Numbered from the stretch's first letter, positions 23,214 through 33,098 are shown. The stretch: DNA of 64,000 bases from JAFAGX01 sp963759875 (GCA_963759875.1 CAVXBB010000015.1:124001-188000); one strand, 5' to 3'. Notes: generated from the letters alone by a model not told the origin. Numbers and translations: made by a program.

Positions 23214-26072
23214 GGTCTGGCGTCGGGTCGAAGAACTTTGTCAGCAGGCTTTGGAGCTGGATGAAGGCCGCCGCGCCGAATTCCTCGAATCGCTCGTGTG
23301 GAAGATGACGCCGAGCTGCGCCGTGAAGTGGAGTCTCTTCTGGCTCACGAGAAAAAGGCTAAGAGTTTCATCGAATCACCTGCGCTGGAGGTGGCAGGCA
23401 AAATGGCTCGCAAGTGAAGCAACAAATGAGACGTGCGCAGAAACTCATCGGCACTACAGTTTCCCATTACCGAATGCTTCGCAAGATAGGGGGCGGGGGA
23501 ATGGGCGTCGTTTACGATGCCGAAGACATCGAAGCTCGGTCGGCGCGTTGCCCTTAAGTTCCTTCCCGACGACTTGCCCACGACGCGCAGGCTCTCAGCC
23601 GTTTCCAGCGGGAAGCCAAGGCCGCATCCTCGCTGAACCACCCGAACATCTGCACGATCCATGAGATTAACGAATCCGATGGGCGACCTTTCATCGCTAT
23701 GGAACTGCTGGAGGGGCAGACCCTCCGGCACATGATTGCTGGCAAACCGATGGAGATTGAGACGGTGCTCGACCTGGGCATCCAGATTGCGGATGCCTTG
23801 GACGCGGCACATTCCAAAGGAATCATCCACCGCGACATCAAGCCCGCGAACATCTTCGTGACGAACAGGGGTCAGGCGAAGATTCTCGATTTCGGATTAG
23901 CCAAGGTCACGCTCAAGCCGGAGAGCGTTGCTCTGAGCGCCGCGACCATCGAGTCCGAAGAACACCTGACGAGCCCCGGCAGTGCAGTAGGCACGGTCGC
24001 CTACATGTCGCCGGAACAGGTTCGAGGGAAGCAACTGGATGCTCGTACCGACCTGTTCTCCTTCGGGGCGGTGCTCTACGAGATGTGCACCGGAATGATG
24101 CCTTTCCGGGGTGATACCTGCGGTGTAATCTTCAAAGCCATTCTGGATGGGACGCCGACAGCGGCGGTGCGGCTGAATGCTGACCTCCCAGCAGAGTTGG
24201 AACGTATCATCAATAAGGCCTTGGAGAAAGATCGCGATGTCCGCTGTCAATCTGCTGCAGAAATAAGGGCCGACCTCAAGCGCCTGAGGCGTGACACAGA
24301 TTTCGGAAAATCACCCGGATCCAGTCGTCTCGCGACAGCAGCTACTGAGAGGGAACCACCAGCTCAGCGGTTTTGGTCCAGGCGGGCAATGCTTTTTGCG
24401 ACCGTCGTGATTGTAGCTGGGGTGCTTGTGGTCTGGCTGATGTGGCCGGTGTCATCAGCCAGGGTCTTTGGGCTTAACGCAAGTCACAAATGACGGGAGT
24501 CCGAAGGGTCCGCGAGTTCTTACAGATGGCTCGCGTCTGTACTACATGAGAGTATTCCCAGGAAATGCTCTCTACCAGGTGTCTGTGACAGGCGGAGCAG
24601 CCGCACCCATTTCAGAACCATTCCCTGGTGCTTATCCTCAATTGGAAGGAATCTCCCCCAGTGCCTCGGAGCTCTTGGTGGAGGTCAGTGACTCAACGGG
24701 GGAAGGACCCCTCTTTGTAGTCCCGACTTTAATGGGGTCAAGACACCGACTCGGAAGCATCGTTTGCAGTGGCGCCAGTTGGTCACCGGACGGACAAACA
24801 ATTGTTTTTGCCAAAGGTAGCACCCTAAATCTTGCCCGAAGCGATGGTTCCGGAGCCCATACAATATTGACCGTGAACGGAATACCTTCTTGGATTCGAT
24901 GGTCACCTGACGCCAAGAAGCTACGTTTCACAGTGGCTGACCCCAAGACCGGATCGCAGTCACTTTGGGAAGCCGGAGCGGACGGAACCGATCTTCATCC
25001 GTTGCTTCCCGGCTGGAACAATCCTCCCTCTGAATGCTGTGGCAATTGGACCCCGGACGCAAGATATTTTGCCTTTCAGTCTACGCAGCGCGGCAGGTCC
25101 GATGTCTGGGCGATACGCGAAAAGGGAATGCTATGGGGGAAGCCTAACCAAGCCCCCGTACGCCTGACGTTGGGTCCGATGGACTTTCTGGGGCCAGTTC
25201 CCAGCAAAGATGGTAAGAAGCTGTTTGTTATGGGTTGGCAGCGACGCGGCGAACTCGCGCGCTACGACTCAAAGTCCCAACAATTCGTGCCGTTTATGGC
25301 GGGAATATCGGCCGACGGTCCGAGTTTCTCAAAAGACCGGCAGTGGGTGGCTTACACAAGTATCCCCGAGGGGAACCTTTGGAAAAGCAAGCTGGATGGA
25401 AGCGAACGGCTGCAACTAACGTTTACTCCTCTGACTGCTTACGCGCCGCGCTGGTCTCCGGATGGCAAAAGGATCGCTTTCCAGGGGATCATGCCAGGAC
25501 AACCTTGGAAAATGTATCTTATCTCCTCAGATGGGGGTGAGCCGGAAGAAGTCATGACCGGCATTGGGGATCCGGGCTGGTCTCCTGACGGAAACTCGTT
25601 GCTCTTCCATTCGGGCATGGCAGACTTTGTATCAACTACCCCGAGGGCCATTCAGCTACTGGACTTGAAGACTCGGCAAATTTCAACACTCCCGGGTTCG
25701 GAGGGATTGTATTCCCCGCGCTGGTCGCCAGACGGGCGCTACATCGCTGCGCTCCGGGTGGGTTCGGAGACTTTGCAAATCTTGGACGTCGGCAACAAGA
25801 AGTGGACAGAATTGGCTAAGATTCTTGTTGGTTTCCCAATGTGGTCTTGGGATTCGAAGTACATTTACTTTGACTCTCTTGAAAGCGTCCCGAACTTGTA
25901 TCGCGTTAGGATTGCCGATCACAGTCTTCAGAAGGTGGCAAGCCTACAGGGGATCCGCCTCGCACCAACGCTCGGCGGCAATCTGACCGGTCTAGCCCCG
26001 GACGATTCTCCTTTGGTGGTGCGGAATGTAGGCAACCAGGAGATCTACGCACTCGACCTGGAGTTGCCATAA
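23203..26072 (+). pseudogene. Ser/Thr protein kinase with TolB-like propeller, broken by frameshifts
   Basis: Pieces in order: an N-terminal helix (EVWRRVEELCQQALELDEG), AELRREVESLLAHEKKAK, then the kinase glycine loop KIGGGGMGVVYDAEDI, VALKFLPDD, HRDIKPANIFV, DFGLAK and MSPEQVRGK. A membrane helix follows (LFATVVIVAGVLVVWLMWP) and then a PD40/TolB beta-propeller to 26072. The reading frame changes near 23293, between about 23412 and 23426, at about 23531, at about 23575 and near 24465: three one-base deletions and two insertions relative to the expected product. Neighbouring genes are clean, so decay is likelier than sequencing error. The stretches 23580-24465 and 24468-26072 remain open. 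Confidence 0.8.
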
Positions 26073-26233
26073 GACTCCACGCTGGCGTGTCTCTCCGACC
26101 TCGACATCCCCGTCCTTGAAGCAACGCCAAGGGTGGACTGCGCGAACCTGCGTAGCTGGAAAAGTCCTACCTTCTCGCTTACTGCTTGCCGATAATTGCT
26201 GTAACCAGGCGTTTACACGTTTTGACCGCTGGT

Positions 26234-26264
26234 CGTTGAGTGCTATGGCGATTTTTCGCCAACT
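26234..26264. repeat. Short dispersed repeat, copy 2 of 3
   Basis: Contains TTGAGTGCTATGGCGATTTT then TCGCCAACT. A near-identical copy lies at 26877-26905 (21 shared bases in a row) and a diverged one at 21815-21842. In this copy GGCGA-TTTT-TCGCC can form a small hairpin. The three copies fall in intergenic DNA of the 21-27 kb accessory region. Confidence 0.45.
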
Positions 26265-26331
26265 AGCTAGGTTTCAGAGCTTGCACTGCGCGAGGATGTT
26301 GGCAAGATGGCGCAAGTCCCCGCTTTTGACG

Positions 26332-26601
26332 CTACTGTACCATGTTCAGCTTCTGGTAGAGCCACATCGCCGCTACTACCATCAGAAACACCCCAGACCC
26401 GATGCTGAACACGCGCATCGGGATAATAAGCCGGTTGACCTTGGCCAAAAGTTCCGTCTGCTCCTCGTGCATGTGCGAACTCGCGTCATCCAGAAACAAC
26501 TGGTCATCCCTGTGCATCGTGAGTGTGCTCTTGTAGATCAGGAGGATGATCAGAGCAATAGCGAAAACTCCGAAGATCACCGTCACCATTGTCAGCGTCA
26601 T
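26332..26601 (-). CDS. Small membrane protein, unknown function
   Basis: 89 aa. Two membrane helices (VTVIFGVFAIALIILLIY and FSIGSGVFLMVVAAMWLYQ) flank a polar loop of about 45 residues (DDQLFLDDASSHMHEEQTEL). I chose the ATG at 26601 because GGAGGTGG lies six bases upstream. The hairpin-like topology is clear; no family was recognised. It stands alone on the minus strand between the kinase pseudogene and the VWFA gene. Confidence 0.65.
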   Translation of the reverse strand: MTLTMVTVIFGVFAIALIILLIYKSTLTMHRDDQLFLDDASSHMHEEQTELLAKVNRLIIPMRVFSIGSGVFLMVVAAMWLYQKLNMVQ

Positions 26602-26939
26602 AATCCACCTCCGCCAGATTCCACTAGGATGGTCCCACATTCCAGGACACGAAACTGATCAGTATTGGTCATACGGGCCGGACGCAACGTCAAAATCACG
26701 TCTCTAAGTAGCCCACTACGTGCTGTGGCCGTTGGCTGTCCCCGATCGACAGGCTACGGGATGCGGCCCCCATGGTTGACCGGGTTGACCAATAGGCATC
26801 CGGAGTGGGGAATTGATTGTTGATGTAATCAGGCGTTCTCGCAAGCTTGCGCCGTCTGTTCGCCGAGGGATGGCGATTTTGAGTGCTATGGCGATTTTTC
26901 ACTAATTGAGCACGATGTTATGCTCAGCTCATCTGCATT
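26602..26939. other. Intergenic region, little recognised
   Basis: A 338-base divergent spacer between the small membrane protein and the VWFA gene. It carries repeat copy 3 (26877-26905), in which ATGGCGATTTT occurs twice. Nothing else coding is convincing. Confidence 0.5.
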
Positions 26940-27944
26940 ATGTCCCGCGTCCTTGTTCTTTTGCCGTTTCTGATTGGAGCCCTCGCTGCCCAGAATCCCA
27001 CCTTTCGCAGTGAAACCAACGTGGTGCTTGTGCCCACGCTGGTCGAAGACCACAATCGCAAACCGGCTTACGACTTGCATGCTAAAGATTTTGTGATCGA
27101 GGATGACGGAGTGCCGCAATCTGTGCAGCTGGACGACAAAGCGGAATCAGAGCCCGTTTCGCTCGTGGTCGCAATCCAGTGTGGCCGCAGGGCTGACTAC
27201 GAGTTCCCAAGAATCAAAGGACTGGGCGCAATGCTGGACCCCATTATGAGCTCGGGAGTCACCCAAGTAGCGATCGTGGAGTTCGACAGCCATGTGGAGC
27301 TCAAGCGAGACTTCACTACAAATTCAGACGAAATAGCGCGGGAGTTAAAGAGTCTACAACGGGGCGACAACGGAGCTGCCATACTCGATGCCGTCTATTT
27401 TTCCGAGAAACTGTTAGACAAGCTGCCAGTCGGTTACAAGCGGGTGCTGTTGCTCATCAGTGAGACCCGCGATCATGGCAGCGTGTGGGCGAGAAAGCCG
27501 AACCAGGTGGTAACTCTGGCGGGGAGCAGCAATACCAGCATGTATGCGCTGAGCTTCTCACCATCGCGCTCCAACCTGCTCGACACGTTGCGCGGAAACA
27601 ACACGGACGAGATGCACGAAGGCCCAGACTTGTTGGCCCCTCATCCCGTCCAATCGAGTGGTGGCGGCGAACTGATGATGGGAGTTCAGGCTTTACGAAA
27701 AAATTCGCCGAAAACAATTGCGGTGATGACAGGTGGCGAATACCGATCCTTTGCCACACGCGATGGCTTTGAAAACGACATGTTGGAGTTCACCAACCAT
27801 CTACACAGCCGCTACCTGTTGAGCTTTGTGCCACAAGATCCACATCCCGGACTGCACTCCATCCGAGTGACTCTGAGAAGACCAGCAAGCGGCACAGTGC
27901 TGGCACGAAGCGGGTACTGGGCGCAGGGCCGAACGCAACAGTGA
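26940..27944 (+). CDS. VWFA-related secreted protein (Acidobacterial type)
   Basis: 334 aa. After a short signal peptide (VLVLLPFLIGALAAQ) the protein opens with NVVLVPTLVEDHNRKPAYDL and HAKDFVIEDDGVPQSVQL, the standard opening of the VWFA-related Acidobacterial domain family. The von Willebrand A core runs about residues 75-260, but its MIDAS-like segment reads VSLVVAIQCGRR rather than the usual DxSxS, so metal binding is doubtful. The C-terminus (YLLSFVPQDPHPGLHSIRVT) matches the family. Function in the envelope or in adhesion is unknown. Confidence 0.85.
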   Translation: MSRVLVLLPFLIGALAAQNPTFRSETNVVLVPTLVEDHNRKPAYDLHAKDFVIEDDGVPQSVQLDDKAESEPVSLVVAIQCGRRADYEFPRIKGLGAMLDPIMSSGVTQVAIVEFDSHVELKRDFTTNSDEIARELKSLQRGDNGAAILDAVYFSEKLLDKLPVGYKRVLLLISETRDHGSVWARKPNQVVTLAGSSNTSMYALSFSPSRSNLLDTLRGNNTDEMHEGPDLLAPHPVQSSGGGELMMGVQALRKNSPKTIAVMTGGEYRSFATRDGFENDMLEFTNHLHSRYLLSFVPQDPHPGLHSIRVTLRRPASGTVLARSGYWAQGRTQQ

Positions 27945-28023
27945 AAACTGCTCTGCTATCGCAGAATGGCGTAAATGAGTGATATCGAGATGTTTCAACA
28001 ACAATGCGGTAATCTGTTATTGT

Positions 28024-28824
28024 TCACTTCAAGACGGCTCCAATTATCGCTCCCCAAACAATATTGACGAGAAAATGGAAGGCAATCAGAGGATAAAGGT
28101 TCTTCCGCCACTGCATCAGCAACCCAAAGAAGAAAACCAGCCCGAACAGCGCCCAAGTCGTCGGAGCCTGCCAAACGTGGTACAGCGCAAACAACGCCGA
28201 GTTCACAACCCACGCCCAGCGTCCCAGGAACCCGATCTTCTTCATCAGATATCCACGGAAGTAGAGTTCCTCACAAAGAAAGTTGCCGATCAGCCCCAGA
28301 GCAACGAACCATGCGGGCAACAAGGCATACACGCTGCTGGGGTCGCGAAAAATGCTGTAGGCGGGCGGATCAAGTCCAGGAATCTTGGCAACCCACTCGG
28401 TCAGGGCTGGAAACACGTACTGCATGTAGGGTAACGAGGCCAGCGCATACACGACGAACACGAACGGCATCACAATGAAGAAGCCTCTAGCGTCAAACTT
28501 TTGCAAACTCAGAAACCTAAGCGACTCGCGAAATGAAAGCCCATCGGCCCACCGCAAAATCAGCAGCGGAACAATCGCGTGCCACCAGAAGACGACTCCC
28601 ACCAGACATGTTCCTTGGTAAATCGCATCGGACCAACCCGTCACCCGGAGTCCCGCAGCGTGCACTGGCGGAACGTTGATCAGCCCATAGGCAAGCAATC
28701 CCGGCACCAGGTGCATGAACAGATAGAAGAGTTTCCCCGCCAGCGTCCTGGCCTGGTACTTCTGCACGAGGGCCTCGTACTCGGGATCATCCCGAACAAA
28801 GAAACCGCGCATGAGTGCGCTCAT
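28024..28824 (-). CDS. CPBP-family intramembrane protease
   Basis: 266 aa, about seven hydrophobic segments. The conserved abortive-infection/CAAX motifs are present: FLCEELYFRGYLMKKIG (EExxxR), FALYHVW (FxxxH) and the C-terminal HFLVNIVWG. These carry the glutamate and histidines of the active site in this family. Substrate is unknown; relatives process prenylated or bacteriocin-type peptides. It stands alone, divergent from the phospholipase-like gene. Confidence 0.85.
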   Translation of the reverse strand: MSALMRGFFVRDDPEYEALVQKYQARTLAGKLFYLFMHLVPGLLAYGLINVPPVHAAGLRVTGWSDAIYQGTCLVGVVFWWHAIVPLLILRWADGLSFRESLRFLSLQKFDARGFFIVMPFVFVVYALASLPYMQYVFPALTEWVAKIPGLDPPAYSIFRDPSSVYALLPAWFVALGLIGNFLCEELYFRGYLMKKIGFLGRWAWVVNSALFALYHVWQAPTTWALFGLVFFFGLLMQWRKNLYPLIAFHFLVNIVWGAIIGAVLK

Positions 28825-29064
28825 CGAGTCTCACCTCAGCGATTGGAGAAGGATCGATCTTAAACAGGCTTCACCCTCGATATCCACTAAGACGACGGTC
28901 CACTCACCACCTCAGCAGTGTCGCAGAGGTCGAGGGCTTGTCTCAAGCTACCTGTCGCAACCAGCCGATTTCATGAACCGCAGCAGCATTTGCCGTGCTT
29001 TCGAGTTGCCTGGCGGTACGCCCACCTCACTTCTTGCATCTAACCTCCGTCTCTGTAGCACTGA

Positions 29065-30315
29065 ATGAAACTCAAACTCCTGCGGATTACATTCTTAACT
29101 GTCGTCTTGCTTAGCCCGCCTTTTCTTTCCGCATACGGCGTTCTGTCTCACGAGGAAATTGTCGATATGTGCTGGGACTCGGACATCCGCCCAGCCCTGC
29201 TGAAGCGCTTCCCAGTCGCTACTGCCGACGAAATAAAGTCGGCGCACGCCCACGCTTATGGCGGTTCCGTCATTCAGGACATGGGCTACTACCCCTTCGG
29301 CAGCCATGAGTTCACCAACTACCTTCATTACGTGCGCTCCGGCGATTTCGTGGCTACCATGCTGCGCGACGCCAGCAACTTGAACGAATATGCTTTTGCT
29401 TTCGGTGCTCTTAGTCATTACGCCGCCGATAGTTGGGGTCATCCCGCGGTGAATTCCGGCGTCGCCGCCGAATATCCCAAGTTGCGCCACGAATACGGCC
29501 CCATCGTCACCTATGAAGATGACCACGAGGCCCACCTCTCCACAGAGTTCAGCTTTGACGTCGTGCAGGTGGCCAAGCGCCGCTACCTTTCCCAGCAGTA
29601 TCACGATTTCATCGGCTTCAAGGTCCCGGAAGATTTAATTGCTCGCGCCTTTCTCGACACCTACGGCATAAAATCCAGTGCATTTCTGAAAACGCCGGCC
29701 TTATCCGTCGAGACCTATCGCTTCGCCGTAAGCCGCGTCATTCCGGAAATGACTCAAGTGGCGATTGCATCCCGTCAAATCAATCTTCCTAAAGAAAAAA
29801 ACGACAAGGCGCGTCAGCAGTTTCTTTATCATCTTTCCCGCGTCGATTATGAGAAGGAATTCGGAACCAATTACCGTGGTCCCGGTCTGTTCGCCAGGAT
29901 ATTTGGATTTCTCCTTCATCACCTCATTCCGCACTTCGGTCCCTTCAAGGCTCTTTCGTTCAAAGATCCGACCAGCCAGACCGAGGATGCGTACTTTAAG
30001 AGCATGGACAATGTTGTCATTGAATACCGCCGCCTCATTCACCAGGTAGAAGCTGGAGATCTCAAGATTCCCAATCGCAACCTCGATGTCGGCAATCTGA
30101 CTCGCGCCGGTCAATACGAACTCGCCGATCAGGCCTACGATGATCTTGTCCGCCGTCTAGCCAAGGACAATTTCAGCCATCTGACTCCGGATCTGAAATC
30201 GAACATTCTTGCCTACTTCGCCAGTGGTTCTGCCCGGGACAAACTCAGCGGCCACAAATGGAAGGAAACCGAAGAAGCTTTAACAAAGCTGAAAGCACAA
30301 TCAGTCGCCCCGTAA
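29065..30315 (+). CDS. Zinc-dependent phospholipase C-like secreted protein
   Basis: 416 aa. The signal peptide (LLRITFLTVVLLSPPFLSAY) is followed by GVLSHEEIVDMCWDSDIRPA. The metal-site phrases are GALSHYAADSWGHPAVNSG (HxxxDxxxH), PFGSHEFTNYLHY and EDDHEAHLSTEF. These resemble the zinc-dependent phospholipase C/S1-P1 nuclease fold. About 180 C-terminal residues are helical and not typical of the family. Lipid hydrolysis is inferred, not shown. Confidence 0.65.
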   Translation: MKLKLLRITFLTVVLLSPPFLSAYGVLSHEEIVDMCWDSDIRPALLKRFPVATADEIKSAHAHAYGGSVIQDMGYYPFGSHEFTNYLHYVRSGDFVATMLRDASNLNEYAFAFGALSHYAADSWGHPAVNSGVAAEYPKLRHEYGPIVTYEDDHEAHLSTEFSFDVVQVAKRRYLSQQYHDFIGFKVPEDLIARAFLDTYGIKSSAFLKTPALSVETYRFAVSRVIPEMTQVAIASRQINLPKEKNDKARQQFLYHLSRVDYEKEFGTNYRGPGLFARIFGFLLHHLIPHFGPFKALSFKDPTSQTEDAYFKSMDNVVIEYRRLIHQVEAGDLKIPNRNLDVGNLTRAGQYELADQAYDDLVRRLAKDNFSHLTPDLKSNILAYFASGSARDKLSGHKWKETEEALTKLKAQSVAP

Positions 30316-30369
30316 GCGGGCATCTGGCCTTGTATTCTGAGCAAGCCTGTCTGCCAGGACGATTTCAAG

Positions 30370-30515
30370 AAAGCATGCGCAATGGGACGGGCACTTCTTA
30401 CGTGGGCTACAACCTCGGCCAAAAGGTCTACACCTTTGACTCGTTCAACAGCATGGGCGAAGCCGAACACTCACGGCACGACCTGGAAAACCGTAATGGA
30501 TGGCAGAGCCACTAA
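30370..30515 (+). pseudogene. Remnant of a DUF1579-like gene
   Basis: In one frame the stretch reads GTSYVGYNLGQKVYTFDSFN then SMGEAEHSRHDLENRNGW. This closely follows the strand pattern of DUF1579 proteins (…GYDPxKKVYTxxSFxxxGEFEHSxGTxxGxTWTW). No start and no rest of the domain are present, so it is probably a decayed fragment in the aspS upstream spacer. Confidence 0.4.
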
Positions 30516-30566
30516 GCGATAGGTCTGCAGGTCGGACACTACACGGTATCTTCTGCTCCCACCATT

Positions 30567-30572
30567 TATAAT
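30567..30572 (+). promoter_or_regulatory. Candidate -10 element of the aspS promoter
   Basis: A consensus TATAAT lies 40 bases before the aspS TTG start. No clear -35 hexamer is seen 16-18 bases upstream. Confidence 0.4.
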
Positions 30573-30611
30573 TCTCGCTTTCCACTCGACCACAACTGAA
30601 AGGTATTCAAT

Positions 30612-32438
30612 TTGCTCGATTTCTTAGGCGATCTTCGGCGAACTCATACCTGCGGCGCGCTGCGCTTGGCGGATGCGGGAAAGCAAGCCGTGCTCATGGG
30701 CTGGGTCAATCGCCGCCGTGACCTCGGCAATCTGCTCTTCATTGACATCCGTGACCGCACCGGCATCACACAAATCGTTTTCGACAAGGAAAGCAATACC
30801 GCTCTCCACCAGAAAGCCGGCGAACTCCGCAACGAATATGTCATTGCCGTGATCGGCACTGTTAAGAAGCGAGAGCCGAACACTATCAACAAGAATCTCG
30901 GGACTGGCGAAGTTGAGCTGGTCGCCACCGAGTTGCGCATCTTGAATGAATCCAAACAGCCGCCGTTTTTGCCGGGCGATACAGTCCTGCCTAACGAAGA
31001 GATGCGTCTCAAATACCGCTACATCGACCTGCGCCGCGACGCCATGCAGCGCAACATCGAACTCCGCCACAAAATTTCCATCGCGGTTCGTGATTATCTG
31101 TCGTCGCAGGGCTTTTTCGAAATTGAAACGCCCTTCATGACCCGTTCCACGCCCGAAGGCGCGCGAGATTATCTTGTTCCCAGCCGCGTGCAGCCTGGAT
31201 CGTTCTATGCCCTGCCGCAATCGCCGCAGTTGTTCAAACAGATTCTGATGATCTCCGGCTTCGACAAGTATTTCCAGATCGTTCGCTGTTTTCGCGACGA
31301 GGATTTGCGCGCCGACCGCCAGCCTGAGTTCACCCAAATCGATCTGGAGATGTCATATCCGCAGCCCGAGCGTGTGTGGGAAGTAGTGGAAGGATTTCTG
31401 AAGGCTGCATTCAAAGTGGCGGGCCACGAGATCAAGACGCCGTTTCAACGCATGACCTACGACGAGGCGATCCGACTCTATGGCAGCGACAAGCCCGATA
31501 TGCGGCTGCCCGCCATGACCGATGTGCGCGACGCATTCACAGCAGAAAATCTCGAAACTCTTGCCATCAGTCCCAAACTGCCCGTTGTTGCCATTCGCAT
31601 CCCCAAAGTCGTCGAGCTTTCCCGCAAGGAACGCGACGAAATCAAGCCGATGCTCAGTGCCAAAGCGAATGCAAAAGTTTTCGAAGATTTCAAACGCCTG
31701 GAAAAGAACTTTCCCGAAGCCGCTGGCAAGATTTGCTCGAAAGCTGGGGCCCAGCCTGACGATCTCATCGTCTTAGTTGCCGGCGACGGTAAACCGGCAG
31801 AGCACAAATCAGAGGGCGGCGTGAAGCCCGAGGTGAAGCAGCATGACCACGCGGTCTACACCGCTGCGGGCCTGCTTCGTCTGGCGCTTGCCCAAAAGTA
31901 TGCCGATCGTCATCGCGCTTTTCATCGCACCGGCGATCCCGCTCGCGACTTCCGTTTTCTTTGGGTAACGGATTTTCCCATGTTCGAATGGGACGAGGAG
32001 GGCCAGCGCTGGGCGGCCGCCCATCATCCTTTCACTTCGCCCCACGAGCACGACATGGACAAGCTCGAATCCGATCCGGTTGCGGTTCGCGCTTTGGCAT
32101 ATGACATCGTCCTCAACGGCACCGAGCTGGGTTCTGGCTCGATTCGAATCCATCGCCAGGACATTCAGCGCAAAATCTTCCACGCTCTCGGCATGACTGA
32201 AGATGAAGCCCGCAGCCGCTTTGGATTTTTCCTTGAAGCTCTGGAATACGGCACACCTCCGCACGGCGGAATCGCGCTCGGCCTGGATCGACTTGTCATG
32301 ATTCTGGCCGAAGCCGATAGTCTGCGTGAGGTGATCCCGTTCCCCAAGACGGCCCGCGCCGTCGACCTTATGGTAGACGCGCCCACCCCCGTGAGCGAAC
32401 CCCAACTGAAAGAATTGGGGATTCAAGTCAAGAAGTGA
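30612..32438 (+). CDS. aspS: Aspartyl-tRNA synthetase
   Basis: 608 aa, class II synthetase of the bacterial type with GAD insertion. The N-terminal OB fold has VLMGWVNRRRDLGNLLFIDI and RDRTGITQIVF. Motif 2 is FRDEDLRADRQPEFTQIDLE, and motif 3 is GGIALGLDRLVMILA near the C-terminus. The insertion domain runs about residues 290-420. Starts at TTG (AAAGG about 9 bases upstream). Whether it also charges tRNA-Asn cannot be told here. Confidence 0.96.
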   Translation: MLDFLGDLRRTHTCGALRLADAGKQAVLMGWVNRRRDLGNLLFIDIRDRTGITQIVFDKESNTALHQKAGELRNEYVIAVIGTVKKREPNTINKNLGTGEVELVATELRILNESKQPPFLPGDTVLPNEEMRLKYRYIDLRRDAMQRNIELRHKISIAVRDYLSSQGFFEIETPFMTRSTPEGARDYLVPSRVQPGSFYALPQSPQLFKQILMISGFDKYFQIVRCFRDEDLRADRQPEFTQIDLEMSYPQPERVWEVVEGFLKAAFKVAGHEIKTPFQRMTYDEAIRLYGSDKPDMRLPAMTDVRDAFTAENLETLAISPKLPVVAIRIPKVVELSRKERDEIKPMLSAKANAKVFEDFKRLEKNFPEAAGKICSKAGAQPDDLIVLVAGDGKPAEHKSEGGVKPEVKQHDHAVYTAAGLLRLALAQKYADRHRAFHRTGDPARDFRFLWVTDFPMFEWDEEGQRWAAAHHPFTSPHEHDMDKLESDPVAVRALAYDIVLNGTELGSGSIRIHRQDIQRKIFHALGMTEDEARSRFGFFLEALEYGTPPHGGIALGLDRLVMILAEADSLREVIPFPKTARAVDLMVDAPTPVSEPQLKELGIQVKK

Positions 32439-32969
32439 TGCTTCATCGAGTGCGCCACCCAACAAAGGAATACTTGGCTCACCGGTTTTCCCGATTTGGC
32501 ACCGTGGCCTCGCCTGATTTTTCCCCATTCATTTCCTCTTTGTGACCCACGTCACCTTCCCACGTGATCTTCCCTACAGAGGCCCTGTCCAATCGTGCGA
32601 ATATTAAGTGCAACTACCAGCGACAATGCTGGGTTGGAGTTCCTATGGTTGGTTTGGCAATCGTTTGGTGCAATCCTGCTAAGGTTCACAATCGGCTGCG
32701 GTGTTCACCACCGGCGAAGATCGGTGATCGCACCGTCTACTCCGTGCAGCAGCTGCTCTCGCAAGAACGTGACCTCTGGGTGAACACTTGTCTGCTCGAG
32801 GTAGTTCATTCCCATGAACCACTCTCGACTGGGCAGCGCTCCCGCACATGGCGCTACAGCTTCGGCTGGTAGCAAGGTGTTCTGAACTCGCATCGAACGC
32901 CCGCTTTGCTTTTCTCCCTTCATCTGCGAAACTGAAACATCATCACAAGCTGCCGCCGATCACTGCCTC
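32439..32969. other. Long spacer between aspS and mutL
   Basis: About 530 bases with no convincing gene. Several short ORFs exist but none has protein-like composition that I recognise. It holds a CRP/FNR-like site at 32540 and ends in the partial mutL echo at 32970. Confidence 0.5.
32540..32569 (+). promoter_or_regulatory. CRP/FNR-like site without an obvious target gene
   Basis: TTGTGACCCACGTCACCT resembles the perfect operator at 6928 (14 of 18 bases identical), with a damaged right half. A second GTGA, in CACGTGATC, begins 24 bases after the first site starts. This is the same tandem geometry as at 6928 and 11541. The next recognisable gene is mutL, about 520 bases on. Confidence 0.45.
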
Positions 32970-33098
32970 ATGGCCCGCATTCACATCCTTTCCGACGCTG
33001 TCGCCAATAAGATTGAGGCGCTTTGCCGGCATGAGCGCGGCGGGAGTCCGCAGCCGAAATCCCGAGCGGAGAGAGGGATCTCAAGCGGCAATGGCTAG
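32970..33098 (+). pseudogene. Echo of the mutL 5' end (partial duplication)
   Basis: ATG opens a 42-codon frame beginning MARIHILSDAVANKI, nearly the same as the real MutL start MARIHVLSEAVANKI; 13 of 15 residues agree. The DNA differs mainly at third positions, so this is an old or horizontally derived copy, not a recent tandem duplication. After residue 15 similarity stops. The frame ends in TAG, which overlaps the true mutL ATG (ATGGCTAG). Confidence 0.6.

Noticed and set aside
29065..30315. Second in-frame TGA/Sec candidate search across other genes
   Set aside because: No other gene in the window shows family-like sequence continuing past a TGA, apart from the frameshifted kinase, where indels explain the breaks.
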